Positions 1 through 12,295 of a DNA stretch of 64,000 bases are shown piece by piece. The notes beneath the pieces were generated by a model. That model had not been told where the DNA came from. It did not search any database and was given only the letters and a program-made list of their open reading frames with translations. Numbering within the stretch: position 1 is the stretch's first letter; every line of letters begins with the position of its first letter. The stretch comes from Vandiemenella viatica. Taxonomy: Eukaryota > Arthropoda > Insecta > Orthoptera > Morabidae. Location of the stretch: NCBI GenBank assembly GCA_031002005.1, contig CM061914.1, forward strand, positions 189,862,685 to 189,926,684. Reading direction: 5' to 3'. Made by a program: the position numbers and the translations under genes.

Positions 1-674
1 ACACTTTCCTGGATGACCATGGTTTTTCTCTCAGGGCATCCATCCCTAGCCAAGTAGCTCCAGATTTAAGGAGCTCTTCCTGTTAGGAATAAAAGTTGCT
101 TCCATAATATCCTTTGTATTGCCCAGAAGTCATGACTTCAATATGGTTGACTCATTACTATTAGTATTATCATTTAACTAGTTTATTTATATACAATTTG
201 TTTTAATATTCCAAACACTTTTGTTATATTAATAATTTTATCACCAACTGCGATATATATATATTCGTGTATAACATCTCAGTCTTTCCTGACATATCAA
301 TAATATACGTTGTCATGTGATAAACTTCGGCATGTGCACACCTCCCAAACCCCAACACTCGGCTTCTATTAACTGAATAAGGTGAAAACTGAAATATTGT
401 ATACAATTGTGTTTGCCATATATGTTTTTCACTGATCGCAACCTTCATCTTTGGTAAGTGATGAGTCATTTTCCCTTTCCTTTGTCATTTATATAGGCTA
501 AAAGCCATTTCCATTTTTCTTAGTTATATTTGTATAAAGTGTTGCTGTTTAACATGTATCTGGTAAATGGAACCGTAATTGGTTTTTAATGTATCATGTG
601 CCTGTATATAGCTTAAGTAATAAATTTTAGTGCATATCCTTAGCGAAGGGTCTAATTTTTTTTTCTCTTTGCAG

Positions 675-1169
675 CGAAACAATTAGATTTCAACAAAGCC
701 TAGCTCAGTGTCGTGACCAAGAGGATACTGGTGTGGTAGAAAACACACCTGCTACGAGGCCACTGCAGTTCATGTGTGCTAAGTGTCTGCAAGTTTACAA
801 TGCAAGGGATTTGCTAATAAGACATGTTTTCTGCCATGACTCACTCGTGAATACTCCACAGTATACTTGTGAACAGTGTGGTTTAGTTTTCTTAGATCTG
901 TCAACATTGTGTGCCCATACACCTTATCATAACAGTGAAATTACTTTGAAGCAAGAAAGAGAATTGCAAGTTCTGTGTGCTATTTGTGCTCAGGTGTTTT
1001 TATCTTGGAGTTCTTTGACAAAACATGTATTTGCACATCTCACAGCTGTTTCCTGTCCATCATATGTCTGTATGCATTGCCGACAAATATTTAAAAATTT
1101 GACCGGGCTTTATCTACATCAGGAATCCAGCAGATCTGCAAATCCTTCTTCCTCATTTTTGCATACAAG
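675..1169 (+). CDS. C2H2 zinc-finger gene, internal exon (copy 1)
   Basis: This is a likely internal coding exon of a nuclear C2H2 zinc-finger protein, predicted to bind DNA. The acceptor is a strong polypyrimidine tract ending ctctttgcag at 674, and the donor is AAG|GTAAGG at 1169/1170. The 495-nt exon is open throughout in one frame: one leading base completes a codon and two trailing bases start another. Three fingers follow C-X2-C-X12-H-X3-H, starting FMCAKC, YTCEQC and VLCAIC. A fourth, YVCMHC, has lost its last histidine. Linkers are not of the TGERP type, so this is not a Kruppel-type array. The neighbouring exons are missing here because the contig is partial. The same exon at 14357-14851 is intact and the one at 41692-42189 is frameshifted. 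The splice reading is inference; no transcript is available. Confidence 0.75.
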
Positions 1170-1319
1170 GTAAGGTTGAGTCATCCTATTTTAGTTTCTA
1201 GATAATGCTTATACTTTACAGTTATAGGGTTTAGTCTTCTTTGATAGATATCAATGTATATTAGAACAAAACTATGTTTCAGTATTGAAGCAATGGCTGG
1301 TGGCTATGGTACATATAAA

Positions 1320-1560
1320 TACACGCAACCTGCAAAACCACCCATGTAATGTACCAGTTAACATGCAACCATTGCCTGCTTTCATATATAGGTTTGACCC
1401 AAATCCACTTTCCATAAAAATAAATGGCCACTGACAAACGGTGTTCATACAGAACCCACAGCACCCAGTTGCTGCCCATGCCATCACCCATGACTCGAAT
1501 AATTTCAACTCCTGTTTCACGGTGCATGCTGTTAGAGTCGTCTCAAACATCAGCTGTATC
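1320..1560 (+). mobile_element. Penelope-like GIY-YIG endonuclease fragment (copy 1)
   Basis: Translation gives YQLTCNHC followed by SYIGLT, then after a frame slip PLSIKINGH and a conserved tail HDSNNFNSCF. This order (two-Cys knuckle, YIG, R/K-x-NGH, downstream H) matches the GIY-YIG endonuclease domain of Penelope-like retroelements. It also aligns with the better preserved fragment at 9363-9620. It is frameshifted and has an in-frame stop after NGH, so it is a dead relic. It lies in the intron directly downstream of the zinc-finger exon. Confidence 0.55.
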
Positions 1561-1565
1561 TTCTT

Positions 1566-3475
1566 TCTACATATTTTAGACTTGACTTCAGAATTTTTAT
1601 CATCTTGTCCTGCCTTACATTATCAAAAGCTTTTTCTAAATCAACACTTACTATAAAAGTATCTTTATTTTTCTATATTTGCCCTTCAAGTATTAATCTT
1701 AAGGCCAGAATCACTTCTCTTGTACCACAGTTTTTCGTAAACTCAAACTGATCTTCACCTACTATTTCTTCTACTACCGCTTCCTTTTATATATATTTAT
1801 ATATATACTATTCTGATCAGTAATTTTGAAGTCTGTAATGTCAGACTTATAGTGCAGCAATTGTCACATTTATCAGCTTGTGCTCTCTTCAATAGTGTGA
1901 AGGTAGTACTTTTATTAAAATCAATTTCAGTCTCTTCTGTTTTATAATTTTTTTGATATAACTTTTAATAATATTTCGCTTTCTTCTTCTCCTAGGGATT
2001 TCAGAAGATCTGCAGGAATCTCATCAATCCCAACTGCCTTTTTTTTCAAATCTTTCAAAGCTTGATCAAATTGTGTCCTGTAGAACAGGATTTCCTAAAT
2101 CATCAAAATTAACATCTTTTTTCCAGTGCACTACTGTTTAAATCAGCACCATCATACTGATTCTCTCTATATATCTTCCTTTGGTTTGTTCTACCTTCTT
2201 TGCTTAAATGGTTTCCCATCTGCAGATTTAATGTTTATACCTATTTTCTTTATTTCTCCAATATTCTGTTTATCTTACTATATGCCACATCTATTTTACT
2301 TATAAACATTTCCTTTTCTATTTTTTTATTTTTCTTTTGCTTTGTTGCATTTACTGTTTATATGAATTCTAAATTGTCTGTATTGCCTTCTCCCTGCTTT
2401 ATCCTGGGCTTTTTTGTTCCTTGTTCTCTGATCCATCAACTCGAAAGATTCTTCTGTGTTCCAAGTTTTCCAGGTGGCTTGTTCTTTAAACCTAATGTTT
2501 CCTTACCAGATTTGATTATTTCTCACCTCAACCCATTCCATTCATCCTCAGTTGAACTCTATTAGAGTTACTTTTTAGACCCACATCTAGTATCTTTGCA
2601 AGTTTTCCCCTCCTATTAGATAGTTTCTGTCTGTTTACTTCCAGTCTGTTGTGTTGGAATTAGTTCATTATTCTCTTGAACTTCAGCATATGAGATTCTG
2701 GTTAGTCTATGTCTGGTCATGGATATGCTTTCCAGTATAGAACTTGATTCCTGAGTCTGTTTGACCATGATATAATCTAGGTGATATATACCTGTATTTC
2801 CGGGATGTTTCCACATGTAGATCTTTCATGCGTGGTTCTTAATTAGTGTTCTCCATGATGAGTTTGTATTTTGAACAAATTTCTAACAACCTGCTTCCTC
2901 ATTCATATCTTTTTCTTAGACCAACATTTTCCTGCTATAGTACCCTCTTTTCCTTCTCCACCTGCCACATTCCAGTCACCAATGATTATTAGATTTTCCT
3001 CCTGTTTCATATTTTGGATTAATTCTTCAATTTAGGTGTGTGTTTTCTCTGTTTCTTCATTATCTTCCTGTGACATTGACATGTATACTTGTACTAACGT
3101 GATTGTAGCAGGCATAGTTTCTATCCTGATCAAAAAATTCTGTCACTAATCTCACCCGTTTTCCTATTCTCTTATTCATTACAAATTCTACTACCAGTAA
3201 CTCCACCTACAGCTTTTGTATTGATTATTGTGTGTTCCCAGACCAGAAATCCTGTGCATCTTTCCACTTTTTCCCACTAGTCCCAATGATATCTAACATA
3301 AGTCATTCTATCTGCCCTATTCAGACATCTAACATTACTCGCTCCGACTTGTAGAATGTTTCTATCCATTCTGATGACTCCTCCCTGAGCAGTCTGCACC
3401 TGGATATCAGACTGGGGGACTATTTTGCCTCTGGAATATTTTACACAGGAAGGAGCTATTATTCTACTGGTGATT
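1566..3475 (-). mobile_element. RTE-like LINE fragment, endonuclease to early RT (copy 1)
   Basis: Read on the minus strand from 3475 down, this is the 5' half of a decayed RTE-type non-LTR retrotransposon. Endonuclease pieces include ERCTGFLVWE, a run like NNHW-D/EWNV near 2985 and GIYHLDYIMVKQ near 2770. Reverse-transcriptase pieces follow: KAVGIDEIPADLLKSLGEE near 2030, GEDQFEF-KNCGTRE near 1750 and VDLEKAFDNVRQDKM near 1630. Many stops and frame slips make it non-functional. It differs from the plus-strand RTE fragment next door at many codons, so the two are separate insertions. In copy 2 a piggyBac-like element has landed inside it; the empty TTAA here is at 1693-1696. Confidence 0.75.
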
Positions 3476-3884
3476 TAAAAGAATTACATATCTTTGGGAT
3501 ATCCTTAGGGTCTTTAATATTTACAGTGTTGGTCCGATGGGCACAATTGCTTTCTTATATTTTGGCCGATTTTTGCTACTTTACAGTACATTCATCTGAG
3601 CATAAAATAAAATTTTTGGAAGGTAGACAAACAAATACAACTGTATTTTATGTGTCTGAGAGTAGTCAATATTTATGTCAGTTTTAAGACTTGCTGTCTT
3701 TCTTTTCCACAGGTTATGTTGGTTTATGATATGGCATGTTTAACAGGGAAAAATTAAACCAAAAAATTTGTAAGATAGATTAACTTCTTTCATTATGCCA
3801 TTTATTATTAGATATATAACACAAATTTATTCTAAAGTGCCTTGCTTAAGATGATAAATAGAAACATTTATTTCTCATCGAAAG

Positions 3885-5292
3885 ATTATTCAAGTTGATA
3901 TCAAAAAGTTATGAAACAGGAGAAATTCCAACTGATTTTAATAAAAATATCATCTTCACACTTCCAAAGAAAGCACAAGCCGACAAATGTGAGAATTATC
4001 GCACCATTAGTCTAACATCACATGCTTCAAAATTACTGACCAGAATAATATACAGAAGGATGGAAAGGGTAGTAGAGGAGATAGCAGGTGAAGATCAGTT
4101 TGGGTTTAGGAAAAATTGTGGTACTAGGGAAGCAATTCTGTCTTTAAGATTAATACTTGAAGGGCGGATCAAGAAAAACAAATATACTTTTATGGCATTT
4201 GTTGATTTAGAAAAAGCTTTTGATAATGTTAGGTGGGACAAGATGTTCAAAATTTTAAAGAAGTCAGGTCTAAAGTATCGAGATTGAAGAATACTCTATA
4301 AACTGTATAAGAATCAAGTGGCTGTAATAAAAGTAGAGAATCACGAGAGACTTGCATCGGTTAAAAAGGGTGTGAGACAAGGTTGTAGTCTATCCCCGTT
4401 AATATTCAACTTGTATGTAGAAGAAGCAATGAAGAAAGTCAAAGAAAAATATCCATGCGGCATAAGTTTTCAGGGAGAAAAAAATCAGTATGCTACGATT
4501 TGCTGATGACATTGTCTTGTTAGCAGAGAGGGCTGAGGATATTGAGAAGTTATTGAATGGCATGAACAAAATACTGAAGGAAGATTTTGGACTGAATATA
4601 AATCAAAGTAAGACAAAAGTGATGAAATGTAGCAGAAATGATACCAGTAGTAGCAAATTAAATAGTAAAAATAGGATCGGATGCTATAGGAGAAGTGAGT
4701 GAGTTCTGTTACTTGGGAAGCAAAATTACAACCGATGGCCGAAGCAGGAATGATGTTAAAAGCAGAGTAGCACTAGCAAAAAGAGCCTTCATGAAAAAGA
4801 GATACCTTTTAGTTTCAAATATTGATCTAGGAATTAGAAAGAACTTTTTAAAACTCTATGTGTGGAGCACAGCACTTTATGGTAGCTGAAACATGGACTT
4901 TAGGAATTCCGGAAAGAAATAAACTTGAAGCATTTGAAATGTGGTGCTACAGAAGAATGCTAAAAATTAGGTGGACAGACAAAGTAAGAAATGAACGAGT
5001 TTTGGAAATGATGGGTGAGAAAAGAAGTTTATGGAAGAAGCTTACAGGAAGAAGAGACATGCTTTTAGGTCATATTTTGAGACATGCTGGATTGGTTAAT
5101 TTGTTAGTGGAGGGAACAGTCGAAGGTAAGAACTGTAGAGGTAGACAGAGATTAGAATATATGAAGCAGATATATGAGGACGTGGGTTGTAAGGGGTATG
5201 TAGAAACGAAAAGGTTAGCACAGGATAGGAAGGGATGGAGGATTGCATCAAACCAGTCTAAAGACTGACAACAGCAAAAAAAAAAAAAAAAA
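3885..5292 (+). mobile_element. RTE-like LINE, 3' half with A tail (copy 1)
   Basis: This is a 5'-truncated RTE-type retrotransposon holding most of the reverse transcriptase and the C-terminal region. Visible in order are NYRTISLTSHASKLLTRIIY, GEDQFGFRKNCGTRE, FVDLEKAFDNVRWDK, GVRQGCSLSPLIFNLYVEEA, the active-site core RFADDIVLL, then the C-terminal TALYG--TWTLGIPER, RRMLKIRWTDKVRNE and CRGRQRLEYM. It ends at GACTGACAACAGC followed by an A-run near 5276-5292, the expected LINE 3' end. Lesions are a TGA at 4285-4287 in place of an arginine codon and a frame slip just before RFADD near 4485, both shared by all copies, plus private slips near 4670 and 4885. It is inactive. Confidence 0.85.
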
Positions 5293-6841
5293 TGTGCAAG
5301 TGTATGGTAGAGTCTAAAAACATGGTTCAATACAAAGCCTTACATCATGGTTGCTACAAGTCCTTTCTTGTGGGTTTGCCAGTGGAATACTTTGCTTTAT
5401 CACTGTACACAATGCACCTTCTCTGGGCTTTCTTCTTTCCAGATGGAATGGGAACTCTTTCTGGAAAGTACTTCTGCATCAATCTAAAAAAAAAAATTAT
5501 TCCCACTAGTCACATCATGTACTGGCTTTCTGTTGCCTTCTGTATCCCCATACCATCGATTATTTCTCATTCATCTGCCTTTATAGTCTGTTCCAAACTC
5601 CAAGGGAAAGAGGGTGCCCTGAACCTCTCCCCACTCTTCGGCCCTTCATTAGGAAGCCTTTGTCAAGCAGTGGGTGACCGCTTATACCAGGAATATTTCA
5701 GTCACCAGAGCCTCATCCGTGCAAACAGGGTGCTCCACGTGAAGGAGAGATTGACGTTTGGTAGGAAGAGGCTAATAACCCTTACATCCCTATTACAATT
5801 TATAATTAGAATATTACTGACCCCATTGGCATTTTGTTTTCATTTTTGTTTGTTTATGATTCGGTCAGATATTACTGTGTATATCAATTTCTACATAGAG
5901 TGGATATTTACGGAGTTGATTTTATACAATTCTTTTATTAACACCCAATGTGATAAAGGCTTCTTTCAGATACTTATGAAATTATATTTCACTTGAGGCT
6001 ATTGTTTTAAGGCATTAGAATAAAAACAGCTGCTGGGATTAGGGATTATTTGAAATGATGTTCTCATATGCTGTGGAGTTTTATTTGAGCAGAGTACTAA
6101 AGTGATTTTTTTTTAAATTCCATTAGTTTGACAACTATTGAAAGTAGTAATGTAGATAAAGTACACAGTTTCATTACAAAATGTGTGGATCCTTAAATCA
6201 AAATAAAGTCTGCAATACTTCACATAAATTAATAGACAGTCAGGCTTCATGCTACCCACATACAAAAAAGCTTGTGAAATTTCCCTTGATAACTACTGAT
6301 CATTAATATTAATGTGGCTGAGTATAATAGCATGATATGTTTGTATAAACTGTGATTAGCATATTTGATGGTTAATAACCCCAGGTGTCTGTTATCCCAG
6401 GTGTCTATAGTGAAGCAGTATCTAGCCAATGCCTGGCATCACTTTTTCTGCATTCTCAGATGTGCTTTGGTGGTTATATAGTGACAGTAAAAGATTGATT
6501 CTAAAGATCTGAACATAGTTAAAACCAGAAAATTATAATAGATCAATATTTGTAATTAGTAATTATAAATATAATATGCCACTGTCATCAAGGCAGTATA
6601 AATGAAATGAAACTAACAGTTAGTGTCCATGTTGAAAAACCAGTATAGAAGGTAATATGAGGGGTAACATTTCAGTTTTCTAATACAAAGTATAGCTGAT
6701 TGGGTAAGTTGCTCATATATTCTAGACAGTTAAGCTGTGTTTTTGAAAGCTTGGCCACCTGGCAGGCTAGAAAGGTACAAGGCAGTTGGCATGTCTGGCA
6801 CTTGTGTAGAAGATGGCGTTGGAAAACTGGGTTACTAAAAT
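5293..6841. other. No gene recognised; repeat-like DNA
   Basis: A long open stretch on the plus strand (5292-5996) follows the LINE tail, but its translation is a low-complexity hydrophobic mix with no family resemblance. Codons near 5640-5760 are GC-richer than their surroundings and may be an unidentified old repeat. The rest is AT-rich intron-like sequence. It is present in all three A copies. Confidence 0.5.
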
Positions 6842-7841
6842 NNNNNNNNNNNNNNNNNNNNNNNNNNNNNNNNNNNNNNNNNNNNNNNNNNNNNNNNNNN
6901 NNNNNNNNNNNNNNNNNNNNNNNNNNNNNNNNNNNNNNNNNNNNNNNNNNNNNNNNNNNNNNNNNNNNNNNNNNNNNNNNNNNNNNNNNNNNNNNNNNNN
7001 NNNNNNNNNNNNNNNNNNNNNNNNNNNNNNNNNNNNNNNNNNNNNNNNNNNNNNNNNNNNNNNNNNNNNNNNNNNNNNNNNNNNNNNNNNNNNNNNNNNN
7101 NNNNNNNNNNNNNNNNNNNNNNNNNNNNNNNNNNNNNNNNNNNNNNNNNNNNNNNNNNNNNNNNNNNNNNNNNNNNNNNNNNNNNNNNNNNNNNNNNNNN
7201 NNNNNNNNNNNNNNNNNNNNNNNNNNNNNNNNNNNNNNNNNNNNNNNNNNNNNNNNNNNNNNNNNNNNNNNNNNNNNNNNNNNNNNNNNNNNNNNNNNNN
7301 NNNNNNNNNNNNNNNNNNNNNNNNNNNNNNNNNNNNNNNNNNNNNNNNNNNNNNNNNNNNNNNNNNNNNNNNNNNNNNNNNNNNNNNNNNNNNNNNNNNN
7401 NNNNNNNNNNNNNNNNNNNNNNNNNNNNNNNNNNNNNNNNNNNNNNNNNNNNNNNNNNNNNNNNNNNNNNNNNNNNNNNNNNNNNNNNNNNNNNNNNNNN
7501 NNNNNNNNNNNNNNNNNNNNNNNNNNNNNNNNNNNNNNNNNNNNNNNNNNNNNNNNNNNNNNNNNNNNNNNNNNNNNNNNNNNNNNNNNNNNNNNNNNNN
7601 NNNNNNNNNNNNNNNNNNNNNNNNNNNNNNNNNNNNNNNNNNNNNNNNNNNNNNNNNNNNNNNNNNNNNNNNNNNNNNNNNNNNNNNNNNNNNNNNNNNN
7701 NNNNNNNNNNNNNNNNNNNNNNNNNNNNNNNNNNNNNNNNNNNNNNNNNNNNNNNNNNNNNNNNNNNNNNNNNNNNNNNNNNNNNNNNNNNNNNNNNNNN
7801 NNNNNNNNNNNNNNNNNNNNNNNNNNNNNNNNNNNNNNNNN
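6842..7841. other. Assembly gap, 1000 N
   Basis: The gap is exactly 1000 N, the same length as the gap at 36832-37831, so its size is probably a scaffolding placeholder. Open reading frames that run through it are meaningless. Confidence 0.99.
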
Positions 7842-9320
7842 AAGTTGTGTTTGATCGTCTGAAAAACTACGAGCAAATACATTTACAGTAACTAAACGAT
7901 GTTTGTCAGTGTTTAATTGTAATAAATCGGTGGACGAAACTGAAGAAAAAAGTCCTTTTTGCAGCAGTTATTGCGCAAATTCATTTTTTATATGAAAGGT
8001 ATTACAGACACGGGAATTAAAACCGAGATGCTGTTAACTAGGTTTGTGTTGTACAGTGACTGCTATCAGTGTTTTCGTCTGTGTTTATTGATTATCTGAA
8101 TATGTTGCAAAACTCTTGAGGAGAACCTATTTTTAGTTGTCTGAAAGCTGTTTTCTTGACTATCTTGCTTTCAGTTTTCAGTTAAATATGAACTTCTTAA
8201 AGTGGATTTTATGTTTACTAGTCAACAGAATGTGACTGATTGAAACTATTTTTGTATATAACGGACAGAAAATTAGAAAAGTTTCACTTTTCAGTCTCAG
8301 TTACACATATAGATTTCACTTTTGTTAGTATCCACATGCTGCTAACAGAATTTTCCTGCACAAGTCTACTGATAAATTATTCACATGTGTTGCATTAGTT
8401 AGGGGTGTGTTTTTCCGTGAAGTATTGTTCATATGTATGAAACCACTGACTTATATTTTGCTCCAGATAACAATGTTGTGGTGGTCCAGTAAACTTGTTG
8501 CTTATTTGCTAGTAACAATTGAAGATAATAAGGTAAAAAAATATTACTCAATTATTTCTGTTGAAGTATATACAATTATATACGAGTTACATAGAAGTTC
8601 TTTTCTGTTATGTGGTTGAATTGTAACATGTAATGTGCTATTCCTTACTGCAACTGACACATAATCATAGACCAAGGTGTGAGATATATGATAGATTCTG
8701 TTTCATGATGAGAACAATTTGTTTCACCTCTTGCAGCCTCAGTGTTGGTTTACATTAAGTTGTGTCGGCTCACGTTACTGTCACAGTTGGTGCTTTGAGA
8801 CATGAGTACTTCTTGGTATTTTACATCTGGTGGGAGTAAACAGTTCTGTGGTCAAACTAACTATTTTTATCAGTCTCAGACTGACTCATAGATAATAGTA
8901 ACTTCAACGCTCTTCCTTTTTTTTTTTGTTGCTGTAAAAAATTACTTCTTTTTCTCCCTACAATTCTGTGTTTAACAGGACATTGTGTTTGCATAGGCAT
9001 AAAGAAAACACAGCGATTTTATGACATGCCCTGTTGTAGAATCCCTGCCTTTGTACTATAACATCTCACTATGAACTTGTGAAGATTATATCAATTTGAC
9101 CTGGTGAGGATATCACTATTTACACTAAAGATGGAGTTTACTCATGATAGGCCATTGACTGTCAAAGATAGAGCCTCATATTTACTTTCATGGTATTCAT
9201 ACAAAAATGGAGTTAGCATCGTGTATATGATTTTCTTATTGTTTCTCCAGGTCTATTGGAGATCATGATTCCATTACTTCATCATTCACTAATGACACCA
9301 CTACCACTCACTCCAATCCT
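7842..9320. other. No gene recognised (contig 2 left flank)
   Basis: AT-rich sequence not repeated elsewhere in the window. I see no domain, terminal repeat or convincing exon in it. A weak exon-like stretch at about 8467-8531 is discussed under rejected items. Confidence 0.5.
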
Positions 9321-9329
9321 ACCACAGGT

Positions 9330-10130
9330 GAAACATTTTCCATCATTGGTATTGCTACTTGCATGACTACACACCTCATATATCAACTTACATGCCTCCA
9401 TTGCTCCAGCTCATATATAGGCCTCACTACTAACCCACTTGCTATCAGAATGAATGGCCACAGGCAGACAGTATATAATAACAATGAGGCCCATCCATTT
9501 GCAAAACATGCCAGTTCCCACAAACTGAATAATTTTAACATCTGTTTCTCAGTTAGGGTGATCCGAGTTTTCCCTGACAACACAACCTCCTCTGAACTAT
9601 GTAGATGGGAACTAGCCTATTAGAATATCCTGGACACCAGACATCCTCCAGGCCTCACTCTCCAATAAATTCCTTCCCCCAGACCCAACACTTATTACCT
9701 CTACTACTTATATTTCTTATATTTTATTTTTCACTTATAGGTTTTTTCTTCAAAATTTGATTTATATATGTGTCCTTACTTTCAATGAGAATATACCATC
9801 AAAAGTATCGATTATCGATCCAATATTTGAGCTCCCTCCTGCACTACCAACCGCGCCAGTGTCGCCATTCACCAGGTGGTGGTCTCTGTGTGCACATCTG
9901 ACTCCACCTGGTGTCTCACTTCTGCATGAATAAGACTGTACGCAGAAATATTGCACTTTTCTTGTGGTTTTTTGTGTTGATCGTTCCCAGCCGCCTTCAT
10001 CTGTGGTTAGTGTTGGGTCATATTTCCCTATCCTTTCTTAGTTTTTTAGTAATATGCTATTGTACTTTTGGAGTTGATGTTAGTTGCCTTTCAAAGGTGA
10101 GCCGTATTTCTTTTCAAATGATACATATAT
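9330..10130 (+). mobile_element. Penelope-like element fragment with GIY-YIG domain
   Basis: From 9370 the plus strand encodes LIYQLTCLHCSSSYIGLT, then LAIRMNGHRQTV, HPFAKHASSHKL and, at 9600, the end of the open stretch. This reproduces the Penelope-like GIY-YIG layout: Cys-X2-Cys knuckle, YIG, R-x-NGHR and a downstream histidine region. One stop at 9621-9623 is followed in the same frame by ILDTRHPPGLTL, which looks like continuation of the domain. Near 10088, TTGCCTTTCAAAGG resembles the short hairpin-like motif near the 3' end of insect Penelope elements. The upstream reverse transcriptase is not visible, so the copy is truncated. It lies just left of the shared block B. Confidence 0.65.
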
Positions 10131-10359
10131 TTATTTTGAATAGCAGTTTAGTAGTAGTTTCTGCCTTCTTTTGAAAGTAAATTATTACCATTCCTACTGA
10201 AGTCACCCTGCATAATGCAAAAAAGATCATTCTTAATATACATGTGATAATTTTGCATTCGCTTTTGTAAACAAAAAGGCTACACAAGCAATCAGTAAGA
10301 GCTTTCTTGTAACCCTTTATCGGATTATTTTTCTTGTTTGATTCCTGCTGCTTAGGAGC

Positions 10360-10725
10360 GTGCATAAACCACGTAGCTCGATTTTGCCCTCCTGTGAACC
10401 CCCCTTCCCCCACGTAGCCCTATGTAGCTTTTGCCTCTACCCCTCCCCCTCCTCCATGTAGCATGTAGCTTTTTTCTCTTTTGATTCCAGAAGAAATTTT
10501 GGGCGGTTTTCTCTTGTCAGACTATTGTAAATAGATAATTAACTGTGGGAAATAAGTATTCACATGCTATTGTGGGTTCTGTTCCTCATTTTAACTGTGA
10601 AAAATGTTATGAAAGGAAAGCTACGTGGCCTGGCTCGGAACCCCCCCTCCTCCCACATAGCCCACTGTAGCCTTCCAGCTAACCCCTGCCCCCCCCTTCT
10701 GGACCGAGCCACATAGTGTGTGCAT
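10360..10725. repeat. C-rich cluster of CACGTAGC-like words
   Basis: Runs of C alternate with repeated short words (cacgtagc, catgtagc, cacatagc, gtagcc). The segment 10621-10639 (ctacgtggcctggctcgg) has an approximate inverted partner near 10703-10717 (ccgagccacatag), so a hairpin could form around the C-rich centre. Its right half recurs at about 37945-38048 in contig 3. Function unknown. Confidence 0.4.
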
Positions 10726-11590
10726 GCTCCCTTACTGGATTTTTTACAATCACCATAACTGACCTTCCCCCGTAAGGAAGCTTACTTTGCCTGTATGAAG
10801 GTTAATACTTGGGCCAGCCATTTGGTAGAATGTAATTTGAATCCTGGTATGATCTTGGTTATGCCATCCACTTTTCTTTTTCCTATGGTTTCTATAAATT
10901 ATTTTGGGTGAATTTTGTGCTTGTTCCTTCAAAATTGAATGGCTGAGTTCCCATTCATTGTAACCGACCCTTTCATTGCCCCAATGGTATCATCAGGCCA
11001 TAATGCTACAGACAAAAAATAACAATAGGAAAAACCTGCAATGGTTGTAATGTGCCTTTGTTTTCAATTATCCATATCAGCCTTCATGTATTTGGTTGAC
11101 ACGTACATCTCCCAATTCTTTCATATATAAAGTATCAAATAATTTCCAAACAGATTGCATGAACCTGGTGGGTGAGCAGTAATGTTGTTGAGTGTGATTT
11201 TTGGTGAATTCTAGACCATATGGTCCAGATTTTGGTTTTCCATGGTTCCCCAAAATCACTTCATAAATGCGATTACCATTTTCTTCATTGCTTGATGACA
11301 ATTCTCTCCTAGTTCTAATAATCACACTGTGGGCAAGATATGAGACACTGACAAAATATTAAACTATATTGTCTAGGATATTTCTTTATATACTGGGAGA
11401 TCCAGGAGGAAAGAAAAATATTGAAGGAGGTGGTAGTATGAACAGTATTGAGTAAAAAGGTTCATATAAACATGTAGCCAATTTACATTTGTTGGTGATA
11501 GAGGTGTGGGAATGTTATGCTTAAAAGAAACCTCAGAAAGTAATCAAGACAACATAAAAAATTCTTTATTCATACAAAAACACACATAAA
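10726..11590. other. No gene recognised
   Basis: This AT-rich sequence is conserved in contig 3 (about 38050-38915). Two short minus-strand open stretches (10750-10932, 11077-11325) recur in both copies but show no recognisable domain, and one is frame-slipped between copies. Probably intron or an old repeat. Confidence 0.4.
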
Positions 11591-11593
11591 AGT

Positions 11594-11803
11594 TTAAATT
11601 AAATGTTTGAAAGTCCCACCAACAACTTCAATACACTTTGCATCTCTTGCAACAGTACGTGTAGCTCTTCTGAGTATGTCTTGGTGTACTTTTATGGGGG
11701 TTGTAGTGTTTACAGTGTGAGCGAGTAATTCATCTCTTGTTTTTACTTTTATTCCCAATATTCTAGCACTTGTATCTCCAAAACTAATGCAAATTGGACA
11801 CAT
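11594..11803 (-). pseudogene. Tc1-like transposase C-terminal remnant (copy 1)
   Basis: The minus-strand translation ends HQDILRRATRTVARDAKCIE-VVGGTFKHLI and a stop. The pattern I-x2-x-R-x(n)-R-x-CI-x-GG-x-F-HL is typical of the extreme C-terminus of Tc1/mariner-type transposases. No catalytic region is visible upstream, so it is a short relic. In the contig 3 copy a compensating pair of single-base indels changes seven residues locally. Confidence 0.5.
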
Positions 11804-12295
11804 GTATGGGTGAACGTTTTTTACTCAATTTTGTTCATTCTACCACATCCTTCATTATTCCCCCTTCCTCCTAAATCACCTTGTGTAGTAAAAAAGAATT
11901 CATTCTTAATATGCAGATGATAATTTTGCAGAGGATTTTATAAATAAAAAAAGCTATATGAACAGACATTCAGAGTTTTAATGTAGTCGTTTATGGAATT
12001 ATTTTTCTTTTATTAGACCAGTCTGTTTAGTTAATATTCTAAAGTAACTAAACTTTCAGTTTACAAAGTATTTGTGACTTGAGTATTTGTTGTTGTTTGC
12101 TTGTATTTATGTTTGGTTTCATGTTACCAAACAATAAGGGTCATTAACTTTTTTTAAATAACTTTTCATATTTATATTGGTGTTATACTTCCTGCATTAA
12201 TGTTGTTGATTTCACTTTTTCTATATTATATTCCTAGTTTAATGTATATTACAATGTATTTATTATTATTTCCTTTTTTTTTTTTTTTTTTTTGG

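Larger units (their letters stand above)
1..6841. repeat. Block A, copy 1 (contig 1)
   Basis: This contig end is nearly identical to 13674-22277 and to about 40999-47808, in the same orientation, apart from SNPs, short indels and a piggyBac-like insertion found only in the second copy. It contains a zinc-finger exon, a Penelope-like fragment and two RTE fragments. It stops at an assembly gap at a point that matches 22277. Bases 1-674 hold no other gene that I can support. Copy 1 lacks a short stretch near position 74 that copies 2 and 3 have just after their 'aaggagcta'. An overlapping haplotype contig explains this better than a tandem duplicate. Confidence 0.9.

Noticed and set aside
1566..5292. 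Twin-primed (5'-inverted) single RTE insertion
   Set aside because: The two halves overlap by over 100 codons and differ substantially, so two independent insertions are more likely.
5292..5996. 234-codon open stretch after the RTE tail
   Set aside because: It begins in the LINE tail, is hydrophobic and low in complexity, matches no family I know, and its frame is not maintained at the same length in all copies.
6700..7882. Large open frames on both strands spanning the N run (also 36680-37860)
   Set aside because: They consist almost entirely of N and carry no information.
8467..8531. Possible upstream exon ending AATAAG|GTAAAA after ttgctccag
   Set aside because: The phase would fit the 56-nt exon and an ATG is present, but the signals are weak, there is no second copy to compare and the peptide has no recognisable domain.
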